Assembly: GCA_021775595.1 (NCBI GenBank)
Contig: JAJFHN010000021.1
Coordinates: 1-36,409, forward strand
Source: Hyphomicrobiales bacterium
GTDB taxonomy: Bacteria; Pseudomonadota; Alphaproteobacteria; Rhizobiales; Methyloligellaceae
Direction: 5' to 3'
Length of the DNA: 36,409 nucleotides
Under the pieces are notes generated by a model. That model did not search any database and was not told the origin of the DNA. It saw nothing but the letters and a program-made list of their open reading frames with translations. This document shows positions 8,879 to 15,438 of the stretch, in pieces. The translations under genes were made by a program, and so were the position numbers. How positions within the stretch are numbered: the stretch's first letter is position 1; each line of letters starts with the position of its first letter.

Positions 8879-9388
8879 ATGGCATATCGAACGAGGGACT
8901 ATCTTATTAAGCCGATCGCGCTTGGCGCGATGGCGGGCGCTTTGGCGCTGTGTCAGGTTGCACCTGCCACAGCTGATCCTTCTGCCATCAAGCAGCTGGA
9001 AGGGTCATGGCGCGGTAGCGGAACCGTAACGCCCTCCAGGGGTGGGCGCGAGCGCATCAGTTGCCGCGTCAAATACGGCGTCATCGGCACCAATGTGAAG
9101 CAGAACATCAACTGCGCCGGTGCCGACTATAAAATCAACGTCAACGGCACCTATAAAGTCAGCGGCAACAATATTTCGGGATCCTGGACCGAAACCAAAA
9201 ACAACTACAACGGCGGTGCGTCGGGCTCGGTCAAGGGCAACTCAATCAATATGCGCATCTCCGGCGTCAGTTTCACCGGCACCATGGCCATCAAAATGAC
9301 CGGGCGCAGCCAGAACGTGCGCATCACGCGCTACGACGCCAAATCCAAGAAATACGTAAACCTGGCCAATATCAGTTTGCGCAAATAG
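8879..9388 (+). CDS. Small exported protein of unknown function, probably beta-rich
   Basis: The 169-residue product follows a near-ideal ribosome site (AAAGGAGG, six bases before ATG 8879). It has a signal peptide with hydrophobic core about 12-30 and likely cleavage after TADP-type residues near 33. The mature part is rich in Gly, Asn, Ser and Lys, with alternating patterns such as VSGNNISGSW and VKGNSINMRISG that suggest an antiparallel beta-barrel or sandwich. Two Cys (about residues 62 and 79) may form a disulfide. I do not recognise a family. The 42-base gap after the RND exporter suggests co-transcription, so it could act in the same envelope process, but this is only context. Confidence 0.8.
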   Translation: MAYRTRDYLIKPIALGAMAGALALCQVAPATADPSAIKQLEGSWRGSGTVTPSRGGRERISCRVKYGVIGTNVKQNINCAGADYKINVNGTYKVSGNNISGSWTETKNNYNGGASGSVKGNSINMRISGVSFTGTMAIKMTGRSQNVRITRYDAKSKKYVNLANISLRK

Positions 9389-9659
9389 CCGCCGCCTGGT
9401 TTGTGATATTACTGCAACAGATGCGAGTCATTTCGCCGTCCTGAGCCGCATTTTGTCGGCGGCCGGGGCGCGAAATGCACACCACTGCGCGCGTGAGCTG
9501 TGCGGGCGCATCAGTCATCTCAATAGCTATCCCCTTGAATTTCATTAATTAATTTTAGCCGCGCTGGCTGAGATTGGTGGCCATGGTGCTACCCGCATGC
9601 GTGATGTGACATGCATGCAACAGATCTCCAAATTTGGCGGCGAATTTGGCCCGATTCCA

Positions 9660-9688
9660 TTGAATGTGGAGGGCGAGTCTGAGATAAC
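9660..9688 (+). promoter_or_regulatory. Candidate sigma70-type promoter of the intergenic RNA
   Basis: TTGAAT at 9660-9665 and GATAAC at 9683-9688 are separated by exactly 17 bases. Each matches four of six positions of the TTGACA/TATAAT consensus. Transcription would start near 9695, giving an RNA of about 145 bases up to the terminator at 9838. This is inference from consensus matching. Confidence 0.4.
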
Positions 9689-9689
9689 G

Positions 9690-9838
9690 AAGGGGAATTA
9701 ACGACATGGCCTTTTGGCGGCTTTGAGAAGTTAATCGGGGGGCGAGCTAGAGCCCACGCCTTTTAAATCAAAAGGGTTCCGCTCGTATATGCAGGGAAAA
9801 CCGGTCCGGATTAATCCGGGCCGGTTTCTTCTTTTTTG
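9690..9838 (+). ncRNA. Candidate structured small RNA
   Basis: The stretch between a candidate promoter and a strong terminator can fold into several helices: ATTAAC 9697-9702 with GTTAAT 9730-9735; CGAGC 9743-9747 with GCTCG 9781-9785; inside that, CCTTTT 9759-9764 with AAAAGG 9770-9775; and the terminator stem. A six-codon ORF (ATG 9706 to TGA 9726, MAFWRL) lies within the first helix and has an AGGGGAA ribosome site at 9691-9697, so the RNA may be partly translated. It does not look like tRNA, tmRNA, SRP RNA or a 6S RNA that I can recognise. It could instead be the 3' untranslated end of the transcript from 8879. Confidence 0.45.
9797..9838 (+). terminator. Strong rho-independent terminator
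   Basis: The outer stem is AAACCGG 9798-9804 with CCGGTTT 9821-9827. It continues as TCCGGA with TCCGGG (one T-G wobble) around a TTAA loop, giving about 13 base pairs. A T-rich tract (TTTCTTCTTTTTT) follows at 9825-9837. The T-run is on the plus strand, so it ends rightward transcription. No plus-strand gene ends nearby except the one at 9388. Confidence 0.88.
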
Positions 9839-9874
9839 GGCCCCAAAATTTTCGATATCAGCGTGTGCGGAGCG

Positions 9875-10261
9875 TCAGTTGCCGCAGACCAGCGCGCCTG
9901 TGGTGCAGACCACCGGTGAGACGACGCCGGGCCAACACACCGTGTGATGGCGGCTCGTGCGCACATCGGGTTTGAGGATCATCGAGCCGGGAACGCTCGT
10001 GCGAACGGCTTTCCACAATGGATCGGGCCGCACGCGCCGCGCCCGCACGCTGGTGATGCGGCGCCAGCCTCGCGTGCGCTTGTAATTTCTAAGGTCGTTG
10101 TCAAACGCCATTTGCGAGGCGGCGACCGCCGAACTCTTGTTCACGCCGTCATTTGTTCGTGAGACCACATAGCAGGCCGCTTCGGCCGCCATGGGCACCG
10201 CCAGGATCGCTGCCGCCATTATTGTTGCTGTCAGAATCATTTCACGAAACCCGATCGCCAT
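9875..10261 (-). CDS. Small exported protein of unknown function
   Basis: The 128-residue product starts with a clear signal peptide (hydrophobic stretch about 8-26, cleavage near AEA-AC at 27-30). The mature part is basic in its middle, with many Arg, and has four Cys (ACY at the new N-terminus and three in the last 25 residues), so a disulfide-stabilised periplasmic protein is likely. The frame stays open upstream to GTG 10399, which would overlap the stop of the preceding gene, but that extension hides the signal peptide, so ATG 10261 (preceded by GGGGGCGAG) is preferred. The next upstream gene on the same strand is another small exported protein, so the two likely form an operon. No family is recognised. 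Confidence 0.65.
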   Translation of the reverse strand: MAIGFREMILTATIMAAAILAVPMAAEAACYVVSRTNDGVNKSSAVAASQMAFDNDLRNYKRTRGWRRITSVRARRVRPDPLWKAVRTSVPGSMILKPDVRTSRHHTVCWPGVVSPVVCTTGALVCGN

Positions 10262-10395
10262 CACTCGCCCCCAATCGCACAATGAAACATCGGCCGCCAA
10301 TGGCCTCGAGTCTATTTTGCCTTCAACACGGGCCTTTGCCCAGCCGGATCCGCGGTTGCTCGCTGATGGCGCGCAGCAGCAGTTCCAATGGGTAA

Positions 10396-10857
10396 TCACT
10401 CGGAGTTGGGTTGTGCCGTCAATTTGAATCGTTCGCAGACCGGCACCTTGAGCGGTGGTCCGATGATGTCGGTTGAGCCGCAGGTGAGCACCGTCTTCGG
10501 GCCCTTGTGCTTCAATGTCGCCGCGACGGGTGAGAGGATGTAACCGTCAATATAGTGGTCGATGCCCGACTGTTTGATGATGTCGCTGTAGCGGCCGCCC
10601 AGATTGACCGGAATTGCCACCTGCCTGAATATGCTGAAGGACTGGGTTTCGTGATACGGGCACTTGGCGCGCAGGATCACGGTCGAGACCGAATTGCTAG
10701 GCCGGTCATGGAGCATGCTGACCCAGTGCAACAGTCCATTGCATTCGCCTTTAAACACATATTGGACCTGATCGGACACTGTTTGCGCGCGTGCTGCAGT
10801 CATCGCGGCGAAGACAAGGGCGCACAGCGCCGTTGCGGCAAAAACCATTCGCGTCAT
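10396..10857 (-). CDS. Small exported protein of unknown function
   Basis: The 153-residue product has a signal peptide (hydrophobic about 5-20, cleavage near ARA-QT at 22-25). The mature part has four Cys (in GECNGLLHW, RAKCPYHE, LTCGS and VPVCERF) that could form two disulfides. Several hydrophobic alternating strands suggest a compact beta-rich periplasmic domain. I do not recognise the family. It lies upstream of, and in the same orientation as, another small Cys-rich exported protein (9875-10261). No function should be assumed. Confidence 0.75.
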   Translation of the reverse strand: MTRMVFAATALCALVFAAMTAARAQTVSDQVQYVFKGECNGLLHWVSMLHDRPSNSVSTVILRAKCPYHETQSFSIFRQVAIPVNLGGRYSDIIKQSGIDHYIDGYILSPVAATLKHKGPKTVLTCGSTDIIGPPLKVPVCERFKLTAQPNSE

Positions 10858-11215
10858 GCTTGGGTCCCATCAGGTGGTGTGCCGGCCTGTCCCCTAGGAC
10901 ACGCATCATTGGGCGGCAGTGGTGGCTCGATCGCCCGCCAGCCGCATTCCTTAGTGCGAAACCCAGGCCCAATTTAGGCAATAATAAGGCGACAATTCGC
11001 CTGAATTCCCACATTTCCACCGGTTTTGTGTTGCCCGTTTCAGAAACATGCCTTTTTTCTGCCTCAAACATCTTGAAACCGCGTTCGCCGCTTCCTACTT
11101 GCTCGTTAACGAATTGTTAACCAATCGACCAAGCAGGGTCTGCAAACAAAGCACCGCAACAGGTTCCATTAACGGGTCGGAACCAACATAGGCGGCGCGG
11201 TTAGAGGGGGCAGAA
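10858..11215. promoter_or_regulatory. 358-base divergent promoter region
   Basis: This gap separates the leftward exported-protein pair from the rightward L,D-transpeptidase. It contains a perfect inverted repeat AGGCGA-CAAT-TCGCCT at 10987-11002, a perfect CtrA-type box at 11106-11121 (listed separately), and another inverted repeat, GGTTCC 11162-11167 with GGAACC 11179-11184, just upstream of the transpeptidase ribosome site. No ORF here looks real. Confidence 0.6.
11106..11121 (+). promoter_or_regulatory. CtrA-type binding site (TTAA-N7-TTAAC)
   Basis: TTAA at 11106-11109 and TTAAC at 11117-11121 are separated by exactly seven bases, the full alphaproteobacterial CtrA consensus. It lies 95 bases upstream of the L,D-transpeptidase start. 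GTTAAC occurs on both sides, so the site is also a palindrome. In a GC-rich genome a perfect match is uncommon, but binding is not proven. Confidence 0.55.
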
Positions 11216-11830
11216 ATGACGTTTCCATCCTTTTATATTCGTATCACGAGTGTTCTTTCGATTCTCGCGCTCGCCACGTTGACGCTTGCGGCCACGACCG
11301 ATACCGCTTCGGCCGGCGTGTTGCGCTTTCTCTTCGGTGGCGGAAAAGCCAAAAACGTCAATTGGGACAATGCCAGTGGCAAGCAACGCGTGCGATTCAG
11401 CCGCGAATATGCGCCGGGCACGATCGTCGTCAGTTTTGCCGATCGCAGGCTTTATTTCGTAGCCGAGCGCGGCGTGGCCATCAGCTACCCCGTCGGTACG
11501 CCGACCGGTGAAGCGCGTTGGTCGGGCGTCTCCCACGTCAGCCGCAAACGGGAAAACCCGAAATGGACGCCGACGCCCGATATGCGCGTCGAAAACCCTG
11601 AGCTCCCCGCTTATATGCCCGGTGGCCATCCGCGCAATCCGCTCGGCCCTCGCGCACTCTATCTCGGCGATACGCTCTATCGCATTCACGGCACCGACGC
11701 GCCCTGGACGATCGGCCAGGAGGTTTCCCACGGCTGTGTGCGGCTCTACAACGCCGATATCATCGATCTGTATTCGCGCGTACCCGTCGGCGCCAAGGTC
11801 ATCGTCACCTGGAAGCGCTTCTACGCCTAA
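11216..11830 (+). CDS. L,D-transpeptidase (YkuD family), exported
   Basis: This 204-residue periplasmic protein has a signal peptide (about 8-33) followed by a YkuD domain (about 65-198). The catalytic signature is complete: His158 in HGTD, then SHGCVRLYNAD at 171-181 with nucleophile Cys174 and Arg176. These enzymes make 3-3 crosslinks in peptidoglycan or attach proteins to it. In polar-growing Hyphomicrobiales such crosslinks are abundant. There is no LysM or peptidoglycan-binding domain, so it is a minimal member. ATG 11216 follows AGGGGG. A CtrA-type box lies 95 bases upstream and a strong terminator directly downstream, so it is probably a single-gene unit with its own, perhaps cell-cycle, control. 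Confidence 0.95.
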   Translation: MTFPSFYIRITSVLSILALATLTLAATTDTASAGVLRFLFGGGKAKNVNWDNASGKQRVRFSREYAPGTIVVSFADRRLYFVAERGVAISYPVGTPTGEARWSGVSHVSRKRENPKWTPTPDMRVENPELPAYMPGGHPRNPLGPRALYLGDTLYRIHGTDAPWTIGQEVSHGCVRLYNADIIDLYSRVPVGAKVIVTWKRFYA

Positions 11831-11854
11831 GCCGTAAATCCAGCGACGCAACGA

Positions 11855-11887
11855 AAAAGACCGGGTGGTTTTCCACCCGGTTTTTTT
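11855..11887 (+). terminator. Rho-independent terminator of the L,D-transpeptidase gene
   Basis: Stem ACCGGGTGG (11860-11868) pairs with CCACCCGGT (11873-11881) around a TTTT loop and is followed by a T-run to 11887. It starts 25 bases after the stop codon. Confidence 0.95.
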
Positions 11888-11925
11888 GTGTCTCCCGATC
11901 GTCCGCGGGGCGCTCGCTCTTGGCC

Positions 11926-11952
11926 AAAAAAATCCCGGCTGCTGCCGGGATT
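11926..11952 (-). terminator. Rho-independent terminator for the leftward CheZ-like gene
   Basis: A perfect 9-base stem, AATCCCGGC (11931-11939) with GCCGGGATT (11944-11952), has a four-base loop. The adjoining A-run at 11926-11932 becomes a T-run on the minus strand. It thus ends transcription of the gene at 12096 and faces the terminator at 11855-11887. Confidence 0.9.
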
Positions 11953-12095
11953 TAAGTGGATTCTGAAGCGTCATATGGGGGACGCTTGGGGGAATCGGTT
12001 GGTCCCACTTGATCTGGTGAGGGCCACCTCAAAGGTCAAGGGTTTGGGGGCGAATTTTGTAAAAAAATTTGCCGTGCCGGCGGCGCTGGTTGGCA

Positions 12096-12992
12096 TCAGC
12101 TGAAAAGTGCGGACACCTGATCGTCGTCGAGGGTCTCGACATGCGTTTGCGCAGTCGCGCCAAGATCGGGCGGCTGTGCCGCCTCAGTTTCAGCGGGCGC
12201 AGCTTCGGCCGTGCTGGCCGTCGCGATATCGTCAATGTCACGATCGATCGCCACCGCCTCGATCATCAGGTCGATATCGTCCTGTTCGAGCCCCTGGCCC
12301 TCCAATTGCGGTCCATTGAGCAAATTCGCATCGGGACGATCGTCGGCGGGCATTTCGAAATCACTCTCGACCACTTCGAGGCCCCAAATCTTGATCATCG
12401 CGACAACGCGCGATTCCAGGAAGCGCAGGACGTTGACGACTTTTTCGATGCGCTGGCCCGTGATGTCTTGGAATGAGCAGCTCGTATAGATTTCCGTGGC
12501 GCGCTCGTCCAAGCGGTCGCATGCGGCATCCTCTGTGCCTTTTTCGCGCAGCAGCCAAGCAACTTCCTGAACGTCTTCGGCGGCTTCCAGAATATCCGAT
12601 GTGGCCTTTTCCGTAGCCGATACGATTGCATCGAGCTCGCCTGTCGCGGTGAGCAGTTGGCTGTCTTCGTCGTCGGAGGGCTTGATGGAGGCGATTTCCC
12701 GCCGTGTTCGCGATATGGCTTCGCTCATTTCAATCAAATCGCGGCGCAAGCCGTCGCTGCTGGGTACGGGAGCGGCGTCCGGCTGAAGGATCGAGTGTTC
12801 GAGTTTGGTAAGCGCTTCGCGAAGCGAGGCAAATTCGGCCGGCTGATTGCGTTTTAGATATTCCGTCAGAAACCAGCGCCCTTGAAGGGAACTGGCAAGC
12901 GCCGATTCAAGAGCGTCATAATCGACGTCGCGGATGGGTGATGGCGGCGTAACGGAGTTCATGGCATCAAAGGGTTCTTGCGCGCAACTCAT
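12096..12992 (-). CDS. cheZ: CheZ-like protein phosphatase
   Basis: The 298-residue, mostly helical acidic protein carries the CheZ active-site motif SFQDITGQRIEKVV at about 173-186 (numbering from the longer start). Asp176 and Gln180 match the Asp143 and Gln147 used by E. coli CheZ to dephosphorylate CheY. The C-terminal end, DDQVSALFS, after a long Ala/Asp/Glu linker, resembles the CheY-binding tail of CheZ. Helices about 25-70 and 80-200 fit a long four-helix bundle. No chemotaxis gene is adjacent, so the partner response regulator is unknown. ATG 12962 is an alternative start and may be better, since a TATAAT element lies at 12994-12999 just before the longer start. A clear terminator follows. 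Confidence 0.85.
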   Translation of the reverse strand: MSCAQEPFDAMNSVTPPSPIRDVDYDALESALASSLQGRWFLTEYLKRNQPAEFASLREALTKLEHSILQPDAAPVPSSDGLRRDLIEMSEAISRTRREIASIKPSDDEDSQLLTATGELDAIVSATEKATSDILEAAEDVQEVAWLLREKGTEDAACDRLDERATEIYTSCSFQDITGQRIEKVVNVLRFLESRVVAMIKIWGLEVVESDFEMPADDRPDANLLNGPQLEGQGLEQDDIDLMIEAVAIDRDIDDIATASTAEAAPAETEAAQPPDLGATAQTHVETLDDDQVSALFS

Positions 12993-12993
12993 G

Positions 12994-12999
12994 CATTAT
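12994..12999 (-). promoter_or_regulatory. Candidate -10 element of the CheZ-like gene
   Basis: On the minus strand, TATAAT occurs just before the ATG at 12992. If used, transcription would begin close to or inside the longer ORF start, favouring translation from ATG 12962 or leaderless initiation. No convincing -35 is seen. Confidence 0.3.
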
Positions 13000-13111
13000 A
13001 AAGCGATTCGGGCTCATTCGGCCGATGATGCAGAATAACTCTTAGGGATTCGTTGACATTGCCGCGTGGTCGCTCTGCCGGCCGTTTACGGCTTTGTTTT
13101 GGACTGTTTTC

Positions 13112-14299
13112 ATGACGTTTGCCGTGCGGCTGGCCGTCTTCTACGGTGCCATATTCCTGGTGATCGGCAGTTTTCTGCCGTTTTTCCCCGTCTGGCTGGA
13201 TGCCCAGCATCTAAGTGCCGGCGAAATCGGCATTATCCTGGCCAGCCCTCTCTTTGTGCGTATTTTGGTGACGCCCATTGTCGCCTTTGCCGCCGATCAC
13301 AGCGGCGACCGCCGGCGCTTCGTCATCGCGCTCGCATCCGGCGCGCTTCTGATGAGCCTCCTTTACATACCCTCATCGTCGTTTTGGACAATTTTGGCCG
13401 TGACGATCGGCTTCGCGCTGTTTTGGGTATCGATCATGCCGCTGACCGAAACCATCGCCATGAGCGGCGTACGCCTGGATGGTCTCGACTATGGCCATAT
13501 GAGGCTTTGGGGCTCGTTGAGTTTCATCGGCGTCAGCGTGCTCGGCGGATTGGCGATCGAGCGCGCCGGACCATCTGCGGCGCTCGCCATGTTCATCGTC
13601 GCGGTGGCCTTCGTCGTCGTGTCCGCGTTCGCCTTGCCCAAACCGACCGGCAAGGGACGCCTCAAGGCGGCGATAGATCAACCGCGCGTGCGCGCGCGCG
13701 ATGCTCTGGCCTTGTTGAAATCGCCGCTCTTTCTATTGCTGCTGCTGACCACCAGCACGGTTCAAGGCTCCCACGCTTTCTATTACGCATTCGCCACATT
13801 GCACTGGCGCGCCATTGGCATTCCGGCGACCACGATCGGCCTCCTTTGGGCCGCGGGCGTCGTCGCAGAGATCGCGCTCTTTGCGATCTCCCGCCGCATT
13901 GTCAGCGCCGTCGGCCCAGTCCGCCTAATCGGCGTTGCCGCGCTGGCTGCCGTCGTGCGTTGGTCCGTCATGGCCTTCGATCCGCCCCTTGCCATCTTGG
14001 TGCCCGTACAACTGTTGCACGGTCTCACCTTCGGCGCGGCGCATTTGGGCGCGCTGCACTTTATCTCGCAAGCCATTCCCGAAGATCGCGCCGCCACTGC
14101 CCAGGGCCTTTATGCCGCCGTTACAGCCGGCATCGCCATGGGTACCGGCATGCTCATTGCCGGACCGCTCTATGCGCAGATGGGCGGTCGCGGCTATTTG
14201 GTGATGGCGTTTGTCGCGGCGTTTTCGGTGCTGGCGGCCTGGTTGCTGCGCGCGCGATGGCAGGGGGGAGAAATCCTGTCCGTCACCGTCAGGACGTGA
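13112..14299 (+). CDS. MFS transporter, HcaT/PPP-like
   Basis: The 395-residue inner-membrane protein has about twelve transmembrane helices and MFS features: a cytoplasmic loop FAADHSGDRRRFVIA after helix 2 that corresponds to MFS motif A, and a basic central loop near 180-205. The early helices (YGAIFLVIGSFLPFFPVWL, then LSAGEIGIILA) are typical of the group that includes the 3-phenylpropionate transporter HcaT and nucleoside transporters. Substrate is unknown. The frame is open from TTG 13094, but ATG 13112 gives the usual N-terminus. It diverges from the CheZ-like gene and converges on the dipeptide epimerase (17-base gap). Confidence 0.88.
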   Translation: MTFAVRLAVFYGAIFLVIGSFLPFFPVWLDAQHLSAGEIGIILASPLFVRILVTPIVAFAADHSGDRRRFVIALASGALLMSLLYIPSSSFWTILAVTIGFALFWVSIMPLTETIAMSGVRLDGLDYGHMRLWGSLSFIGVSVLGGLAIERAGPSAALAMFIVAVAFVVVSAFALPKPTGKGRLKAAIDQPRVRARDALALLKSPLFLLLLLTTSTVQGSHAFYYAFATLHWRAIGIPATTIGLLWAAGVVAEIALFAISRRIVSAVGPVRLIGVAALAAVVRWSVMAFDPPLAILVPVQLLHGLTFGAAHLGALHFISQAIPEDRAATAQGLYAAVTAGIAMGTGMLIAGPLYAQMGGRGYLVMAFVAAFSVLAAWLLRARWQGGEILSVTVRT

Positions 14300-14316
14300 G
14301 CCCAGCTCTTGGCCAG

Positions 14317-15300
14317 CTAGCCCCACAGTTCGGGTGGCGGCGGCATCACCACATCCAGGTCGTACACCAGACCGGGCTTGCGGTCGGCCGCCAACAGCAG
14401 CGGGCCATCCAAATCGACATAATCGGCACGCTGTGCCGCCAGCAGCGCCGGTGCCATGGCGAGCGATGTGGCGACCATACAACCCACCACAATCGTGAAG
14501 TCGGCCTCTCGGGCGGCACCGATCAGCGAGAGCGCCTCGGTTAGGCCGCCGGTCTTGTCGAGCTTGACGTTGACCGCGTCGTAGCGCCCGGCAAGTGCTG
14601 TCAGATCGGATCGGCCGTGAAAGGCTTCGTCGGCGCAAACAGAACACGCCCGCGCTATCTCGCCGAGCCGCGCGTCCTGGCCGGCGGGCAGGGGCTGTTC
14701 GACCAGCTCGACACCGGTTTCGGCCGCCGTGCCAAGCAACGCTTCAAGGCGCCCCTCTGGCCACCCTTCATTGGCGTCAGCGATAAGGCGGGCATCCGGC
14801 CTGGCGCGGCGTACGGCCGCGAGCCGTTCTTCGTCGCCCTCAGCGCCAAGTTTGAGCTTGAGCAGGCGGTGTTGCTGCTTTGCCTGCGCCGTCTCGGCCA
14901 TTTGCGCCGCTGGTCCCAACGAAATTGTATAGGCCGTCATGAGGGGTTCGATGGGGGCGAGCCCAGCGAGTTCGGCGGCAGGTATGCCGGCGCGTTTGGC
15001 ATCAAGATCCCAAAGAGCACAATCGAGCGCGTTACGCGCTGCTCCGGGCTTCATGGCGCTTTGCAGCTCGGCTCGCGTAATGCCTTCGCCAACCGCCCCT
15101 GCCATCGCCCCCAGCGCCGCGACGGCGCCCTCGACTGTCTCGCCATAGCGCGCATACGGCACGCATTCGCCCCGGCCGCGCAGTGCGCCGTCCGCGATGC
15201 TCGCCACCACAACATCGGCGGTGTCCTTGGAACCGCGCGCGATCGCGAATTCACCTGCGATGGGCCAACGTTCGTGCGCAATCTCGAGTTTGAGCGCCAT
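14317..15300 (-). CDS. Dipeptide epimerase (L-Ala-D/L-Glu epimerase type)
   Basis: This 327-residue enolase-superfamily enzyme has a capping domain (about 1-110) and a barrel. The catalytic and metal residues can be read in order: KLKL with Lys148 and Lys150, Asp175 in ADANEGW, Glu201 in VEQPLP, Asp224 in ADEAFHG, and Lys246 in VNVKLDKTGG. These almost exactly match the positions in E. coli YcjG (Lys151, Asp176, Glu202, Asp225, Lys247, from memory). Such enzymes epimerise L-Ala-D-Glu released from peptidoglycan so the peptide can be reused. ATG 15300 is preceded by GGGAG; an upstream ATG at 15333 is less likely. Other dipeptide specificities exist, so the substrate is inferred. Confidence 0.9.
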   Translation of the reverse strand: MALKLEIAHERWPIAGEFAIARGSKDTADVVVASIADGALRGRGECVPYARYGETVEGAVAALGAMAGAVGEGITRAELQSAMKPGAARNALDCALWDLDAKRAGIPAAELAGLAPIEPLMTAYTISLGPAAQMAETAQAKQQHRLLKLKLGAEGDEERLAAVRRARPDARLIADANEGWPEGRLEALLGTAAETGVELVEQPLPAGQDARLGEIARACSVCADEAFHGRSDLTALAGRYDAVNVKLDKTGGLTEALSLIGAAREADFTIVVGCMVATSLAMAPALLAAQRADYVDLDGPLLLAADRKPGLVYDLDVVMPPPPELWG

Positions 15301-15438
15301 TGCGAACTCCCTGTGGCGACTGGCCCAATTCACCGCCGAGAACCGGCCAAATGGCGACTTTGCAGCGTCGTAATTTTAAGGCAAAACTGCGCAGACGCTT
15401 GGACGCGGTAAGCGCGACAGGATACATTCGAACGCGCA

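Larger units (their letters stand above)
9389..9874. other. 486-base gap between convergent genes
   Basis: No conventional protein gene is seen. The first part holds a perfect 8-base inverted repeat, CATTTCGC at 9429-9436 and GCGAAATG at 9470-9477, enclosing a GC-rich loop; this may be the 3' end of the upstream transcript, though no T-run follows. Two GCATGC palindromes sit 18 bases apart at 9595-9600 and 9613-9618. From 9660 on the region contains a promoter, a structured transcript and a terminator, described separately as a small-RNA candidate. Confidence 0.6.

Noticed and set aside
9737-9790. tRNA-like or tmRNA-like fragment
   Set aside because: The CCTTTT/AAAAGG stem-loop lacks the T at position 33, and no acceptor or T-arm pairs are present.
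13066-14544. A 492-residue open frame on the plus strand overlapping the MFS gene
   Set aside because: It is rich in Arg, His and Cys with no motifs, and lies in another frame of the MFS gene, whose membrane helices are clear. It is an artefact of GC-rich codon use.
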